From Setophaga petechia (Eukaryota; Chordata; Aves; Passeriformes; Parulidae), in assembly GCA_024362935.1 (NCBI GenBank), contig JANCRA010000007.1, forward strand, positions 8,496,503 to 8,560,502: a stretch of 64,000 nt of DNA, written 5' to 3'. The notes under the pieces were generated by a model. The model saw only the letters and a list, made by a program, of their open reading frames with translations, did not search any database and had not been told where the DNA came from. Of the stretch, positions 1 to 13,450 are shown in pieces (position 1 is the stretch's first letter; each line of letters opens with the position of its first letter). Position numbers and translations under genes: made by a program.

Positions 1-408
1 GCAAGGGAAGAGAGAGCAGCTCTCCCTTGAGAAGAAAGGGGCAGCAGAGAAAATGTGTGATAAACCAACCAAACCCCAAATTCCCCATCCCCCTGTGCCA
101 CTGACTGGGGAGGAGATAGAAAATCAGGAGTGAAGACAGGGAAGAAAGGAGAGAAGGGGGGAAGGTGTTTTAAGATTTAGTTTTTATTTCCCATCATTCT
201 ACTCTGGTTTGATTGGTAATATATTAAGCTAATTTCCCCTAGCTGAGTGCATTTTTCCCATGTCAGTAATTGCTGAGTGATCTCTCCCTGCCCTGATTTT
301 GACACACAAGCCTTTCATTACATTTTCTCTCCCTTACCCAGCTGAGAAGGGCAGTGACAGAGCAGCTTTGGTGGGCACCTGGTACCCAGCCTGGCTCAAC
401 CCACCACA
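1..408 (+). mobile_element. ERV LTR fragment, 3' part (avian endogenous retrovirus, cut by window edge)
   Basis: The segment reads as the downstream part of an avian ERV long terminal repeat and stops sharply at the terminal ...CAACCCACCACA (397-408). Family landmarks seen in order are a purine-rich stretch around 110-170, the AAGGTGTTTTAAGATT block (161-176), a TTGGTAATATATTAA block (209-223) where the family often has a polyadenylation-like AATAAA, the GTGATCTCTCCCTG block (277-290) and GGTGGGCACCTGG (370-382). The 5' part lies outside the window. No retroviral coding sequence follows inside the window, so it is either a solo LTR or the end of a provirus extending leftward. Family membership is from memory of avian LTR sequences. 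I infer the strand from the orientation in which the element ends in CA and carries the polyadenylation-like block. Confidence 0.8.
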
Positions 409-3400
409 TAAATTTTCTGGTCTCTTGTCCTTAGCAAGCTACTTACAGTAGCTGCGAGTTGACAAGAAAGTTGTCTGTGTGGATTTTATCAATCTTATAA
501 CATATTGCCTGTCATGTGGAAGTATTAATTTGTACACATAAGTGACAGTAAAGTTTTCCAATACCATATCGAGCCCAGCAACAGAAGTAAGGGTATGAGG
601 TGGAGCTAAACAGTTTTGTACCTTAAATACCAATCTAGATTAGCCTTACTATTTTGTGTGGGAAATAGCTAGACTACTGCAATTTAATTTCTTACATTTT
701 TAAAACAGTCACTATATTTTTAAACATATTTAAATGCCATACTTCCATCAAATTAATTTAGAGGTTGCACCAGCTTAATTATACACACCCCTACAGTGAT
801 ATAGCTACAGTTCACCAAATCTAAGGACGGCCTTCCCCCTTAATTTCTGTGTACCACTAAACTTCTCCTGCCAGGAATGAATTAGACCTGGTCTTAAGGC
901 AGTACTGAACCCTGTATGGGTTTTTGGAGGAGAGCCAAATGTTCATGTATATTAAAATCTCTAGAAATATATTACTACATATGTGTTGCATTCATAAAGT
1001 TTATGAAGCAAAGCTATTCAGAAAAGAAAGATATGACACAGAGTTAGCCTAAGGAGAGATTGAAAATGGAAATATTTTATCACTAACCGATGACTATTTT
1101 CATTTGTCTAATAGTGCAATAGAAATGAGTGCCAAATCCTCCATTCTCTGCAGACAGTTTGAGGCCTGAGAAAAAAATCTTCATTACCACCTTTTAATTG
1201 TTCTTTCTTGAATTTGGGTAATATATCACTATAAACTAGGGGAAACAAATGAGGTATAAATCAAGCTAAATTCAAGGATTAATGAGATTAGCAGCTATCA
1301 GATCCATAGGCTATCTGCAAACTGACCACTAAGCCTTATGCCCTCAGGAGTTAATTACAGAGGTATCACAACACTGAAAATGTACATGGCTGGCCTCTAC
1401 CTCAATTGCAAACATACCTTTCCAGTCCTAGCACAGGAGCAGTGATGTCTGACAGAAACGTGGCAGCAAGTAATTCAGAGACAAAAGACAGAAAAGTACT
1501 TCATAATGTCTTCAGGGCCTCCTCCCATGCTCGGGAGCCATGAGGGATGCTCAGTAAGAAATAAGATAAAAATTGGGAAGCCCAGATGTCAAAGCAGAGG
1601 TTGGTCCCCCCCACTCCTCTCACCAGAGAGTTCAAAATTGCCTTTATAATTAACGCTTGTAGAAAATGATTAAAAAGTGTGCAGTGATCATGATGGCTAA
1701 GGTGGGGAGACCCAAGCTCTCTAGGTCTTGGTTCTGTTTTGGTGCAGAGCTTCTGCAGCTGAAATGGAGCCATGCAGCCCTTTTGGGAACAGTTGCTGTC
1801 AGGAAGCATTATGAACTCACAGTCAGTCTGGACAAAGATGCTCATTCCAAATGTGGCTCTTTGGCTGCAGGAGGCAAATACTGGGAGTTAAGAGGAGTGT
1901 CAATAAAGAAACAGGAACAAGCAGTGGGGTTAGACTACAGTCACTTTGGGAGTCTGAGCACTCATTAAAATGACTGCCTGACAGCATTGTCTAAATGGAA
2001 ATATTATGCAAATGGTGAATTCATCCTGGAGTAAAATCTCCTTCCTGTATCTTGCTGGCAAAAGCACTTTTCAGGCTGAAAGAAATCATGCAATCAGCTT
2101 TAGAGAGAACATGTAAGTCTTAGCCCTATTTTCTCATTTTGGATTTCTCCACCCTCTCGAGGGATGGTGGTCTGAGTTCCTTATACTGTCAAACTCCCAC
2201 TGACCTCAACAGAAAACAGCTCATCTCAAAACCCAGCTGAGCAGAGCAGTGAGCTGCCTTTGCCTGAGCCAGCTGTTCCCAAACCAAGGTTGCAATACCA
2301 CATGCAGCTGCAAGGCAGGCAGTGAGAGCAGGGTCAGTTCTCCAGCCTATTATGTGGTGCTTCCACAGACTGTGGGAGCAAAAGCTTTGATACAACAATG
2401 ATCATGGGTATCTTCTTTCACTGCTTTAAAGTTGTTTTCCCCTCTTCCTCCCCCTCAACTACTGATGGAGTCTTATTACTGCTTGATCCAGCTGAACCCT
2501 AAGGCAAAGTTTTCAGCACTGGGCACACTCCTGCAGAGAGAGTTTTGTATGAATTATAAAGTCAGGGCATTCAAATACTACATCAATTCACTTCCCACAG
2601 GCTGTCTTCATGAATGCTTATTCATCTTGAAATGATGGTACTCTAAGAAGTCACTTAAACTCTTAAGCTTTCCTGATCTCATATCACAACTTCAAGAACA
2701 ATCAAAAGGAAAAATGCTTGGAAAAGCATAAAAACAAAATCCATAATCAGAAAAATTTATTGCTGCAACTTCTGCTAAATAAAGAGATCACTCCCTGCAC
2801 AAATACAGCATAACATGTTCAGATGTATAGCTCATAAAAAAGTTTGATTCAGTCATTTCTGTCACCAAAAGATTATTGCTGTGGTGTCCTCTTTGTTTTG
2901 GGACATACACAAACATAAAAGCCCCTATGCACACACCCTTCTAGAGACTAAAGGAGAAGCAAAGAGATGCTTCTCCTGCTTTATTGGGAGAGGGCTGGCG
3001 GCTTTTTCTGACAATCAGATTTTCATTCTTGCAGAGACACCTTAAAATTATTTTTTGCTGTCATTACATGTAGCAGTATTGGTAGCCTTTACAAAGCTCT
3101 TTTGTGTTTCAAAGATAACATTATCACACAAACACTGGCTGTGCACTTCCACAAAGGCTAAGCAACACATTTCTTAGTGCCTTCAATCATGTCTTCCAGT
3201 CCTGCTGGAGATCAGAGGGGCTGGCACAGGGGAGCAGCTAAGTGCAAGTCACTTGTAATGTTCTACCTGCTAACTAACAAGCAGACAAGCCCTGGCAGGC
3301 TGGCTGGAGCTGCAGGCACAGAGCACTTGCTAGAGCTCATTTCAGAAGTGTAGCACTGCTCTCCTCTCTCTCGTGCCCTCTGCCACATGCCAGCAAGCAA

Positions 3401-3845
3401 ACAGGAGCACGGGAGCAGCTGACCACTTGTGCTGCCAAGGACTGAGTGTGTGCTCTGTAACAGCCTGTGCTCGCCAGCCCTGCTCCAAGGAAACCAGAAG
3501 CCAGTGTTCCTCTCAAGCCTTGGCTGAGGGCAGGGAAGGGAGGGGGAAGGAACTCCCCCCGTGCTCTTTATCCTGTCGTGGGAGCTAAGCAGAGGAAGCC
3601 AGGTTTAGGAAAGTGTGTGAATGTGGGACCATGGCTGGTTGTCCCTCTCCACACAACACAGCAATTGAGGGAGTGCTGTCAGGGCCATGGCACCAGCTCT
3701 CCATGCAGAGTTCACACAGTCTGGGAAAGTGGGCGAGGTGGAGGCACAGGAACCCCTCTGCATCCTGATGCTGTTCCTTCCCTTCCTAGGGCACAGCACA
3801 GTGCCTGGGACAGACAAAGATGCAAACACTGGGCAGAGGTGCTCT
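409..3845. other. Unique non-coding sequence, no gene recognised
   Basis: This stretch is AT-rich up to about 3.1 kb and then becomes GC-richer (about 3190-3800). Short ORFs occur, the longest being 156 codons from 3467, which runs into the CR1 fragment. None has a recognisable domain. An acceptor-like pyrimidine tract followed by AG (CCTTCCCTTCCTAG, about 3776-3789) is present, but no coherent coding exon follows it. Confidence 0.6.
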
Positions 3846-3945
3846 CACAGAGTCACAGAAATGCTGAGCTGGCAGGGATTCACAAGGATCATCAAGTCCA
3901 GCTCCTGGCTGTGCACAGGAGCTATCCCCACTCTTAAAATCACTT
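3846..3945 (-). mobile_element. CR1 LINE fragment, 3' end
   Basis: Read on the plus strand this is the reverse complement of a CR1 3' end. It shows the tail-like CACAGAGTCACAGAAATGCT (3847-3866), GGCAGGGATTCACAAGGATC (3871-3890) and a TCAAGTCCAGCTCCTGG block (3892-3908), followed by a GTGCACAGG stretch. CR1 is the main avian LINE; most copies are 5'-truncated and end in short ATTCTGTG-type repeats, as at the left edge here. Only about 100 bases are recognisable and the copy has no coding capacity. Confidence 0.75.
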
Positions 3946-6900
3946 TGCCCCTTTTTTCCCCAAAGTGTTTTTTCCTACTCACTAAGCTTACCAGTGGTTC
4001 TCAGGGAAAAGAAAAAAGAAAAAAAAAGGGAAAACCACAATGGGTAAATAAAACTTGCCATTTCCAGACACCAGCCAGGACATGGTAGTGATGCTCCTCT
4101 CCTCTCCCTGACCAGGGACATACAGAGAAACTCTGAGGAATCAGGAGACATCTTCTTGCCATGTACATCCTGACTGAGTGTCCCCTCCCCACACTGCCAC
4201 AGCACTGGGTCTGCAGGATCACTGGGCAGCAAGAGGCTGGCGGGGAGACTGGACTCTACATATTTCCAGTGTTCAGAGGCAGTTTATCAATTGTTTGAGG
4301 ACCTGTCCAGGTCAAGCTTGGTTCTATTTTCAGAGCTGTGCAATGACTGTTGATGACATCTGCCCACGACTGACAGCACACATTGATGAGTGCTGTAAAT
4401 GACCAGTTTCCATATGTACAGCCACGTGTCTCCTTTCTGCTCCAGGCTGCTGATAAAGATCCACTGGTGGTAGCTGCTGTTTAATATGGCAAATGATTTT
4501 GGAGATTACAGTCTTCTCTTGTGTAATCTTCTTACGTAAGGACTGAGAAAGAAAACACGTGAAGTGCAGAATTTGAACATCAAAACAGCAGTGGATCTGG
4601 AGCTCAACATCTTGAAAATATTTTCTGAGTATTCCAAGCTAATAAAAAGCCAACAGAAATAAACTTCACCCTCTTATATATAAAAGAAACTTAAATAAGA
4701 GCTGCACTTCACTATAGAATCTTGTGTGCCAGTCCACTATATGGTATTAGCTAATCAGATGTTCAGTGAGCAATACGGGAGGTAACTAAGCAAGTCAATT
4801 TTAATCTAAGTAAAAGTTAGCAAAACTGAACAAAAAAGTTTCAAAAACTGGAGCTTAGAGATTGTGAATGGGTTGTTCCTAGGTTTAGGTTGGAGAAAAA
4901 CACGTTGCTCTTCCTAACCAGCTACCTCATGGTGAAAAACACATTCTGAGACTTTTTGCATGCTGATCTATGATTTCAAGCCATGATATTCTGTTCAGTC
5001 TCTTCATGTGCAGCATTAGCAGCTCCTGCTGTGTGTTGCTTGTAGCTCCTTTTGCCCATTCCTCATAACTTATGCTTGAAGTAAAGACAGAGGTACTGAC
5101 TTAAAATGTTTAAAATCTTGGTGGAAGAGAGTGAGGAATGTAAAAAACCAAAACAAGATAAAGAGAATGGAAAAAAGTGAAAGTAGCAGAATGGGTGGAA
5201 AATGCTGAGAGGCTCTTTTGTCCTTTTCATTCCTATCGATTACTGTCTGCTCTGTTCCTTTCTTTATCTTTCTTTGCTGTATCATGTGTCATACTGCAAG
5301 CTTTAGAACACTGTGCTCAGATACAGTGGCAAAGAGCCAACACATGCAAGACCTGAAAATACCAAAGGGATGAACAATGTTCACGGGAGGAGGCTGTTTG
5401 CATAATGTGAGAAATTTCATATCTACAGAAAAAAGGTCACGATCAGGAGAGGGTCTGTCCTGTCTTCTGAGCATGAGGGATAGAGGGCTCACAGATTTAC
5501 AGACTCAGTAGGAGATGGAAGTTTCTCATTGCTTTTAGATGAGAGTTGTATGAGTTCTTATGAGAGCTGAGGAAATACTGGAAAAACCCTTCCACCAGCA
5601 TTTGCTCAAACTTTTTAATGAATTCAGTTTAGCTCTGTTTGTCCTTCATATGCATTCTAATGAACAAATATGCTGGTGATGAGACTCATAGCCAGTGCAA
5701 TCATTATGCAGATTATTCAGTGAAGGGTTTGGAATAATGCATTGGTAAAAACTTGATTCCTAAAAGACAGAGATAACTAATGAAATTTCACCTCTTCCCT
5801 GTTGATGCACTAGATATAAACAAAAGGCCTTATCCAGAAAGGTTTTTGTCCTATTCTAAAAGCTGTAATTCTGAAATTGTTTAATATTAAAATGTTTTTC
5901 CTGCTGGACCTGATCAGTCTCTCAAATAGAAAACACAGCCTAACCATGCATATTTTATCAAAAACTTTTCATTTTCCTTTCCTGTTTGTGTTTTTTCCTT
6001 AAAATGCAAAATCTTGGTTGGAGTACATTTTCTTGGCAGTAAGATGAAGACTGAACTCTAGGAAAAAATTGTTAAAGCTCCTAACATTGACTTCACAATA
6101 AAAAACCACAGACATAAAAAATGCAAATACCATAGATGCAGCCATCTTCTCTTATACCCTGCAGAATGGCTCTGGCAGAGAAATCCAGAAAGAGAGAGAG
6201 TAAGGAAGAAAAAACTCCAGACAGTGTTTCCTGTGTCTGTTACTGAATGAGAGCAGTGAAAGAGAGCAGCCCTGTGAGCACCGTGGCTGATGGCACAGGC
6301 CCCACTGGGCTCTGTCCCTGCTGCTCTGTGCTGTCACTGCACACACCAGTGCTGCAAGTCTGCTTTGCTGGGCTGTGCCCACCAAGTGAACCTGCTCGTG
6401 TGTCTCACAGGTGCTGCACTGGCATCCAAGTTCATCATTCTTGAGACAGACTCCTCACGATAGCTCTGGAGAGCTGGTAACTAAATCATGGTGTGGCATG
6501 CTTATCTGGAATTTCTAAAAGACTTGTTCTTTGTGAGGCAGACAATGATAGCAAAAACAAAACCAAAGCCAAAACCTCCAATGTTTTAAGCTATTTTGCT
6601 CTCATCACACAGAAACACAGAGCCAGGGGAATTCCAAGAAGCTAACTTTTTCCTCAAATCTATCTTTCCTCTTAACAATTTTCTATAAACTATTCCTGCA
6701 ATTTTCATAAGGTTCTTCCAGTGCTCCTCCTCCTTCCAGCTGCTGTGTTGCTTTCCATCCTAAGCAGTAAGTTGGCTGTCTGGCTCTCTTCATTCATTGT
6801 GACATTAGGTACTTCAGCCTAAGGCACCAACAGCTCTCAAAAGGTTGTGCAGGGTGGCAATGCTTTGATTCAGAAGACAAAATGAATCCAGGCACACAGC

Positions 6901-9900
6901 TCTGAGTTTCACTTATTTCTTGACCTGTGCTGACAATGTGCACTCTTTTCTCCTCTACTCCTAAGAGAGAGACGTTCAGTCATCCAAATATTTGTTTTGG
7001 ACACAAATACAGCTGAGTTGCAAAAACCACTGAATGTATATCAAGTGCAGACCTTATTTATGACTGCTGTGTTCTGTATGTGATTGATTGCTCCAGGAGG
7101 GCTCCTCAGATGGAGCTGAGCTGTTTGTGTTGGAGGCAGTGGCTGCAGACCAGTGTCATTTGGTGGTCACCAGATAGCTGAGCTTTCTTAGTGCTCCTAT
7201 GTACATGCCCCAGCATACACTATTATTTTAAAAGTTGCTAATAGTGCTTATTAAAATTCTGAAGGAAGATTTTTTTCTCTGATTCTGCAAAGTTTTTGCT
7301 TTTCCTTTTGCACTGAGGTCATAGTTCTACTTCTCCTCTCAACCCTCTTTTGCCAAGTTGCCTTTTTAATTCATTCATCTAATAGCACAGCATCCACTAT
7401 ATAATTATTTTTATTTATATATAAAGCCTAAATATTTTCCAAGTAATAGGGGGTAAGGAAAACTGTAAAGATAAATACCTTATGAAGTCACCTAAGACAG
7501 AGATTATGTTCTTTCTTCCCAGAGTGACAGCACAAAGGAAGTTCACTGACATCAACACAAGAGATGAAATAGAGATTCAGCTCAAATACACTCAGTGGAT
7601 AAGCAAAAAAGGATTTTCACAGGAAAACATTCTACAAATAGATCTGGAATTTGATGGCACTGTATTTCAACAATAAGGATGATACTAATAATAATAACAA
7701 CAACGAATACTACTTTATACCTGTTATGACACCACCTCAAGTAATTAAAAATAATATGCCCTGAAGCTATGAACAAATACTTTGGTGATTATCTGGATGA
7801 ATGCTTTTAGTGCAGCAAACCCAGAATAAACTCAAGGAATGAAGTTATGAGAGAGTCTGAGCAGCAGAAGCTTTTCTGCTTTAAGAGATGTACATGTTGA
7901 TGACTCTTTCCATACATTGCTTCTAAGCTAACAAATCTGTCCCTAAAATAACATGACACCAAAACACAGATTAGGTCAGAAGGGAATGTCGGCAAACACC
8001 ATCACAACACAGACATCCTCCAGGGCTCCACTTAAGGATAAATAGTTCCATGCAGCCATGAGTACCCAATGGGAGATGCTGAAAGGATTAATTGTGCTCT
8101 ACTCAGGTTTCATCTCTCTAGTAAATGTCTTACTGAGAGTAATAAAATACTGGATAACAGTAGATTACAGCGTAAGGAGTTCTGAAAGCATTCAGAGTGA
8201 CACTCCTGAAGAACCCCTCTGGACACTGTACCCAAACTCCACATAAGGATGCTACTGGTGGCATTTTGGAAAGATGCTGATACATGATTTAGATGTGTTT
8301 TTGTATTCTGTGTTTCTATTTAAAAATATTTGAAGTGACCATTAAGTTCTGAAAGGATGCACATAAAAAGTTGAAGTTTTTTTCCTCACATTTTGATGAT
8401 TAGTAAACCACAGTATGATCTTTACATGCTTCCTATTCATCACAAGTCTGAGGAACATAAAATCCCTTAGGAGCAGAGAATAATTACTATGCAATCACAG
8501 AAATGGTATGCACCAAATTAGGTTGATTTATTTGGTTTTTAAATGTGAGAAATATAACTCCATTAGAAAATTGTGTCAACATCCTTAGGAGTAAAAAGGG
8601 ACACAAATTTAAGTTTTGAGTAGATCCTTGCAGCATATTTTGGAGGCAAGCAGGCAGAGACTATCTTAGATCTGAAATAAATACTTCTGAAGATGAAAAC
8701 TTATTAGAAATGATCATCACCTCCAGTTCTGTGCACTCAGGAGGGAAATGCAGTTCCCATTCCCTTGTTAGTGAGCAGACCATCATGGGCTGGAGCAGCA
8801 CAGTCCATGAGCAGAAGGGCAAAAACCTTCTGCGTGCAGTTTAGGTACAACTGGTGGTTATGGAAGTCACCTTATCTTGTTGCAAAGCAGCCCATGGCTG
8901 GAGGAGCCTTCTGTAGCTGCATGTGTCTGTAGTGCCCTAAACACTGAACAGTGTGTCCTCCAGCAGCCCCTGCAGGAACCCATCCCCTTGGGCAGGGTGG
9001 GAGGGATGAGCTCGGCAGCTGCAGGAAGACCTGCTCCACTCCAACTAAAACAATAGCTGTCTGCTCTATGTTCTGTGCACAAGTGCTCATTTTAATTAAG
9101 CTTTAATCTCTTCAATCTCTACACTAATCCTTGTTCTCTATAATAATATTCCCACAGAAGACTCCAGGGTATTTTTTGGCAACAAACAAGTCTTACCTGC
9201 TGGTTTGTTCTGGTGTACAGACTCCTGCGTATCCATCTTTATATTCTAAGAAATATGTGAGGCAGCAAAAATATCACTGTTTGAGCATTAATTGGATGAT
9301 AATGGCAATTTATGGATTCGAGGAGGAGAAAAGGTGCCACTAGAGTGTGTAAAGTGGGCAGCTGGCACAGTAGCTTCTGCCAACGTTTGTGTCAACGTGG
9401 GAGTACAGCAATATGGTAGCTGTTAACGTTGCACTCAATAAATATCTCCCCATATGTGAAGATGTGACTAGCCTTTTGGAGGAAGAAGCTGAGTATTCTC
9501 TGTATCTGTGGCAGGGTTTTAAGTGTAATCCTAACAAATCTCAGCAGGTCTTATGTGTGCTTAAATACTGTACATATAAAATTGCTTTCTTGAAATGTAG
9601 CATGTAGAGAAGCAGTAAAATAATAATGTAATAATTCACACATTGAATTATCTGGAGAAAAACAGTGTAATGCTCAACATGGCACTTTTTCTCAGCTGAT
9701 TCAAGCCTTAAGGAAAAATACACAGGCCTGTTGTCCAGTGCATGTGACTATTTTTGTTACTAAGTGACTTGGATTCTGTATTATGTATTTGTGCATCCAC
9801 AAAGGCACTTAAGTTATTTCCAGCTTTTTTTAAATTTTTTTTTTGCTGTAAGAAATAGGAAGGACATTAATATTATTATTTTAAGACTGAAGAAATTGTT

Positions 9901-12160
9901 TTTGTTACACATGAACTTGTAATTATTGGAGCTAAACAACAAAAATGATACTGTAGATAAAAACGGCACTAAACCTTTGTGGGGTATTTTTCTGCAGATA
10001 TTTCTTGCCATGAGGTTTCCTCCTGTGGATTTTCTACAACACTTACACAATGATTCACTAAATTCTTTTAATAGGGAAAAAATCTGGTGTTAGGGTTCTG
10101 TCCTCTAGTCATGTTTTGTTTCCATTTTACCATGACATTTCTGTTTGTGAGGAGTGTGCCCACCCTTTCTCCATCTCTTCAGAAGCCTTCTTCCCCTGTC
10201 TCTGTCCACCACTGCTACTCTTCTGTCATCCCTACACAACTACTAATTCTGAATAAATCCCACAGCTCCATTCCCTCACAAGAAAGTTCTCTATAATAGA
10301 AATTTATCTTGACATCAGCAACTGAAACATCATCATTCTGAAGAGTCAAACCCACTGAAGAATTTTGTCTGTGAAGCCTCAAAAATCTTGATTTATAGAT
10401 GGAAGTAAAACAAACAGAGCTGTAGAAAATTCAAAATATATACTATGTAACAAACTGTCCAACCAAACCACTTGTAAAATCAGCTGACTACACAGGTAGA
10501 GAAAATTTTCCATTTGGTTTTAATGATGCCTACTCACTCTCCAACCAGCCAACAAAATGAGGATTCTACCCACAGAACATCACCCATGCATTTATTTTTA
10601 CATTGACATAAGCATAGACTGTATTTTATGGAAAGGATTTGGGAATGTGAGGTGGTGTAGGAAAAAAAGACAGTATTAAATGGCAGTGCTACTTCAAACT
10701 AAAATGACAAAATGCCCTACTAAAGTACTTTGGGTACTATGATGGACAAAAATGCTCTTGTATGCATAGGAAATTAAGTTTTATAGTTTCACATGCAAAT
10801 GTAAGAAGGGTCATTTACACTTTCTTACTGAGAAGCTAATGACTTTCCCATTTCCACTTTCAACAAGCCTCATTAATGCAGCTATTTTCATTCACAGTTA
10901 TTGGCATAAGCACACAAAAAGGAAGATACTTTCTCCACCCTATCTCTCAAGCCTAAAAACTTGAAATTTATAGCTGTAGAGCAATATCAAACAGCAACAC
11001 TGGCTCACAGCAAAACCCAAGCATAAAATAGCACCTTCTGAAAGGAAATGAAGATCCTGAAATGTTGCTCTGGAAAGTGAGACATCAGCAGGCTGCTTTT
11101 AGCAGCAGGTGGCCAAGAAAGGCTAAGGCAGAGGTGGGTATAATTTTCTCCTGCCAGCATGGGGTCAGCCCATCACAGAGCAGTGAAGAGCTCACAGGGA
11201 TGGGTCTGGATCTTCCCCAAGAAGGACAGAGTGGGGAACCTGAGCACTCTGCAAAGTCACCATTTCTCTTCCAGTTGAAGAGCAAGGCTGTATTGCTTTG
11301 CTGCCTCATCTGTATTTACCAAAGAGGTGGAAGAGCAGCCTCTTGCTGCCATCACTAGATTGGTGGGACAGCACTGAAATTGAGGAATGAATCTCATACT
11401 TGCTCTCTCCTGTGGTGTTCCAGTGCCCCAGGAAGAGCTGGAATTTGTACACTCACACTTTGCTCAGAGGGGGCTGAGATCCATCCCTGTGGCTGCTGCT
11501 TCCAGCTCAGAGAGCTCTTTTTGAGCAGATCCTACCTGCTGAGTTAGGCCAGGCTTGCAGCCAGTCCCTGGGTGGAGATCTGTCCTGTGGATGCTGCTGC
11601 ATGGTTTGTATCTTTGATAACAACAAGATAAGGCTGCAGCCATGGCTGTGCTGGCCAGCTGTCTTCAGCCTGCCTTCCAAACACCAAACAAGTCTTGGGA
11701 GAAATACCACTGGGGAAAAACTGTATAACTGCATTTTGCATAGAGAGAACTCTGCCATGACACAGACAGTGTTATTTTGGAAAAGTTTCTTAATCAAGCA
11801 GTAAATAATCTCGTATCAAAATAAAGACAGCTGGGACTTAATACCCTACATAACTAATTTTCCAATAAGAATTAAAAGGAAGGAAAAAATCCAGTAAATC
11901 CAAGCATGTTGACCCATGTGAGATACATGAAAATGGAAGGTTATACTTAGGAAATTTATAAAACCAAGTACAATTTGTTTTCAAGTCAATCCCTGCTCTG
12001 GTGGGGTTTAGAATGTTAAGGGAACTTGAAGCAAAGCCACTACTCAGCTGCAGAGTAAAAGCACCTTTTTCTTAAAATAGGTGTCTGACATCCATCTCTG
12101 TAGAACAGAGCATTTTGCACATATATAAATGAATATATAAAATTCCACTCAGAAAACAAG
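3946..12160. other. Unique non-coding sequence, no gene recognised
   Basis: This is mostly AT-rich unique DNA. Notable local composition includes an A-rich run at 4010-4030, a purine-rich AGAAAGAGAGAGAGTAAGG tract near 6190, and GC-richer patches near 6280-6420, 8720-9060 and 11.1-11.7 kb. All ORFs are under 100 codons and lack recognisable domains. The segment 5620-5830 is rich in TAAT and ATGCA-type motifs and looks like many conserved non-coding elements, but that is an impression only. Confidence 0.55.
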
Positions 12161-12180
12161 CAACAAACAAACAAACAAAT
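12161..12180 (+). repeat. (CAAA)n short tandem repeat
   Basis: About four uninterrupted CAAA units are visible, preceded by CAA. It is a simple tetranucleotide microsatellite with no other feature. Confidence 0.9.
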
Positions 12181-12839
12181 CTTTATCCTAGAGCATCGGT
12201 AATCCAAAGACATTCAAGTCCAAGAAAACAAACCATATTTGAGCTTTGTACAGATACCAAAGAGCAGGTCTAACCATCCCTTCAGAAAAGAGCACCATCT
12301 CTAACATCTTATTTCCAAATCACATACATGTTCTCCCCTCTTCCGAAAATAAATTTTGAAAAGCATTCATTTCATGAAAACAGTCATATTCTTTTAAACA
12401 GATGGGAAACCTGATGGACTGGGATGCACCGAATCCCTTATTTGCTGATTTCAGGGAGACATTTCTGATTTTGAAAATTGATTTTAGAGAGCTTTCTCAC
12501 TTCATGGCTTGGGAGAAGATCAATAATGTAGAAAATAAAATTGTATGTTGATAAATTCTGGAGATTAGTGGGAATCAGACAAAATAAATGTAAGTCACAT
12601 ATCTGAAGAAAAATACAAATTGTAGTTATCTTCATAACATGGGCATTCCCACTCAACTCCCTCAGTCACTGCATACTCAGGATTGCACCAAGCCCTTAAT
12701 TGTACAGTAAATTCTCGTTCTCTTCCCCATGGCATCACCACTCCCTAGTTTCCTCATATCTGAGCATCCCATTGAATCTTATTTTCCCTTCAGGCAGCGG
12801 ATCCAAGCCCCTCCATCCCAGTTTCTGTGCTCTCTTTAG
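12181..12839. other. AT-rich unique sequence, nothing recognised
   Basis: This stretch is AT-rich. It contains a 72-codon ORF on the minus strand (12438-12656) with no recognisable domain, and grades into the GC-rich patch that follows. Confidence 0.5.
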
Positions 12840-13450
12840 CCCGTTCCTTTCTCAGCTGCTCACCTGTCGCAGTTGCCTCTCCTCCCTGTGCCCCAGCAGT
12901 GCTGCACCTCTGCCCAGGGTGACCGTGGGGTGCTGGCTGGGGGAGCTGCTGTCACTCACTCCTGCTGGAGATGGAAACTTCTCCTGGGCCCTTCCCGTCA
13001 CCGAGGGCTCCGCACTGCCCTGCTGCTGCTCCTCCCCCAGCTCCTGCCAGTCCCCTCGTTGGGACTCAGAGAAGAGAGGTTTTGTTCAAACTTGTGTTGG
13101 GGCCTCATGAGGGAATGGTCCTGCCCACTCTGGCCACCTGCCAGACGCCAAAGACACCTGAAGGGAAGGGTCAGTAAGGACCTGGGATATTACTGTTCCT
13201 GTCCCAAAGTCAGATGGGCACGAGCTGTGAGCTCTGAAAGCACCGTGCCTACCAAAATCCCTTTGCAGCCAGCGCTCCCGGTAACCTCCCAGTACCAGAG
13301 CTGGGGAGGCTGAGCAGGGGAGAGGAGGAGGTGGCTGCACAGCCAGGCTTCCCCTGCTGCCACTGTCATCGCATTTGCATTGCAGGGAGATGATCTGGCT
13401 GCCTTTGTGTGGCCCTCTGGCAGGAGCCCAGCAGCATTTCTGTGCCACTG
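12840..13450. other. GC-rich patch with overlapping chance ORFs
   Basis: Base composition rises well above the surrounding DNA, with clustered CTG and CCC trinucleotides and scattered CpGs. Three or more frames are open here (136 and 146 codons on plus, 120 on minus), which is what low stop density in GC-rich DNA produces. Splice-like motifs are visible (GGTCAGTAAGG near 13170, and TTTGCATTGCAGG around 13375-13387), but no frame gives a recognised protein. It could be a transcribed exon or an old enhancer or promoter patch. I assign no gene. Confidence 0.4.
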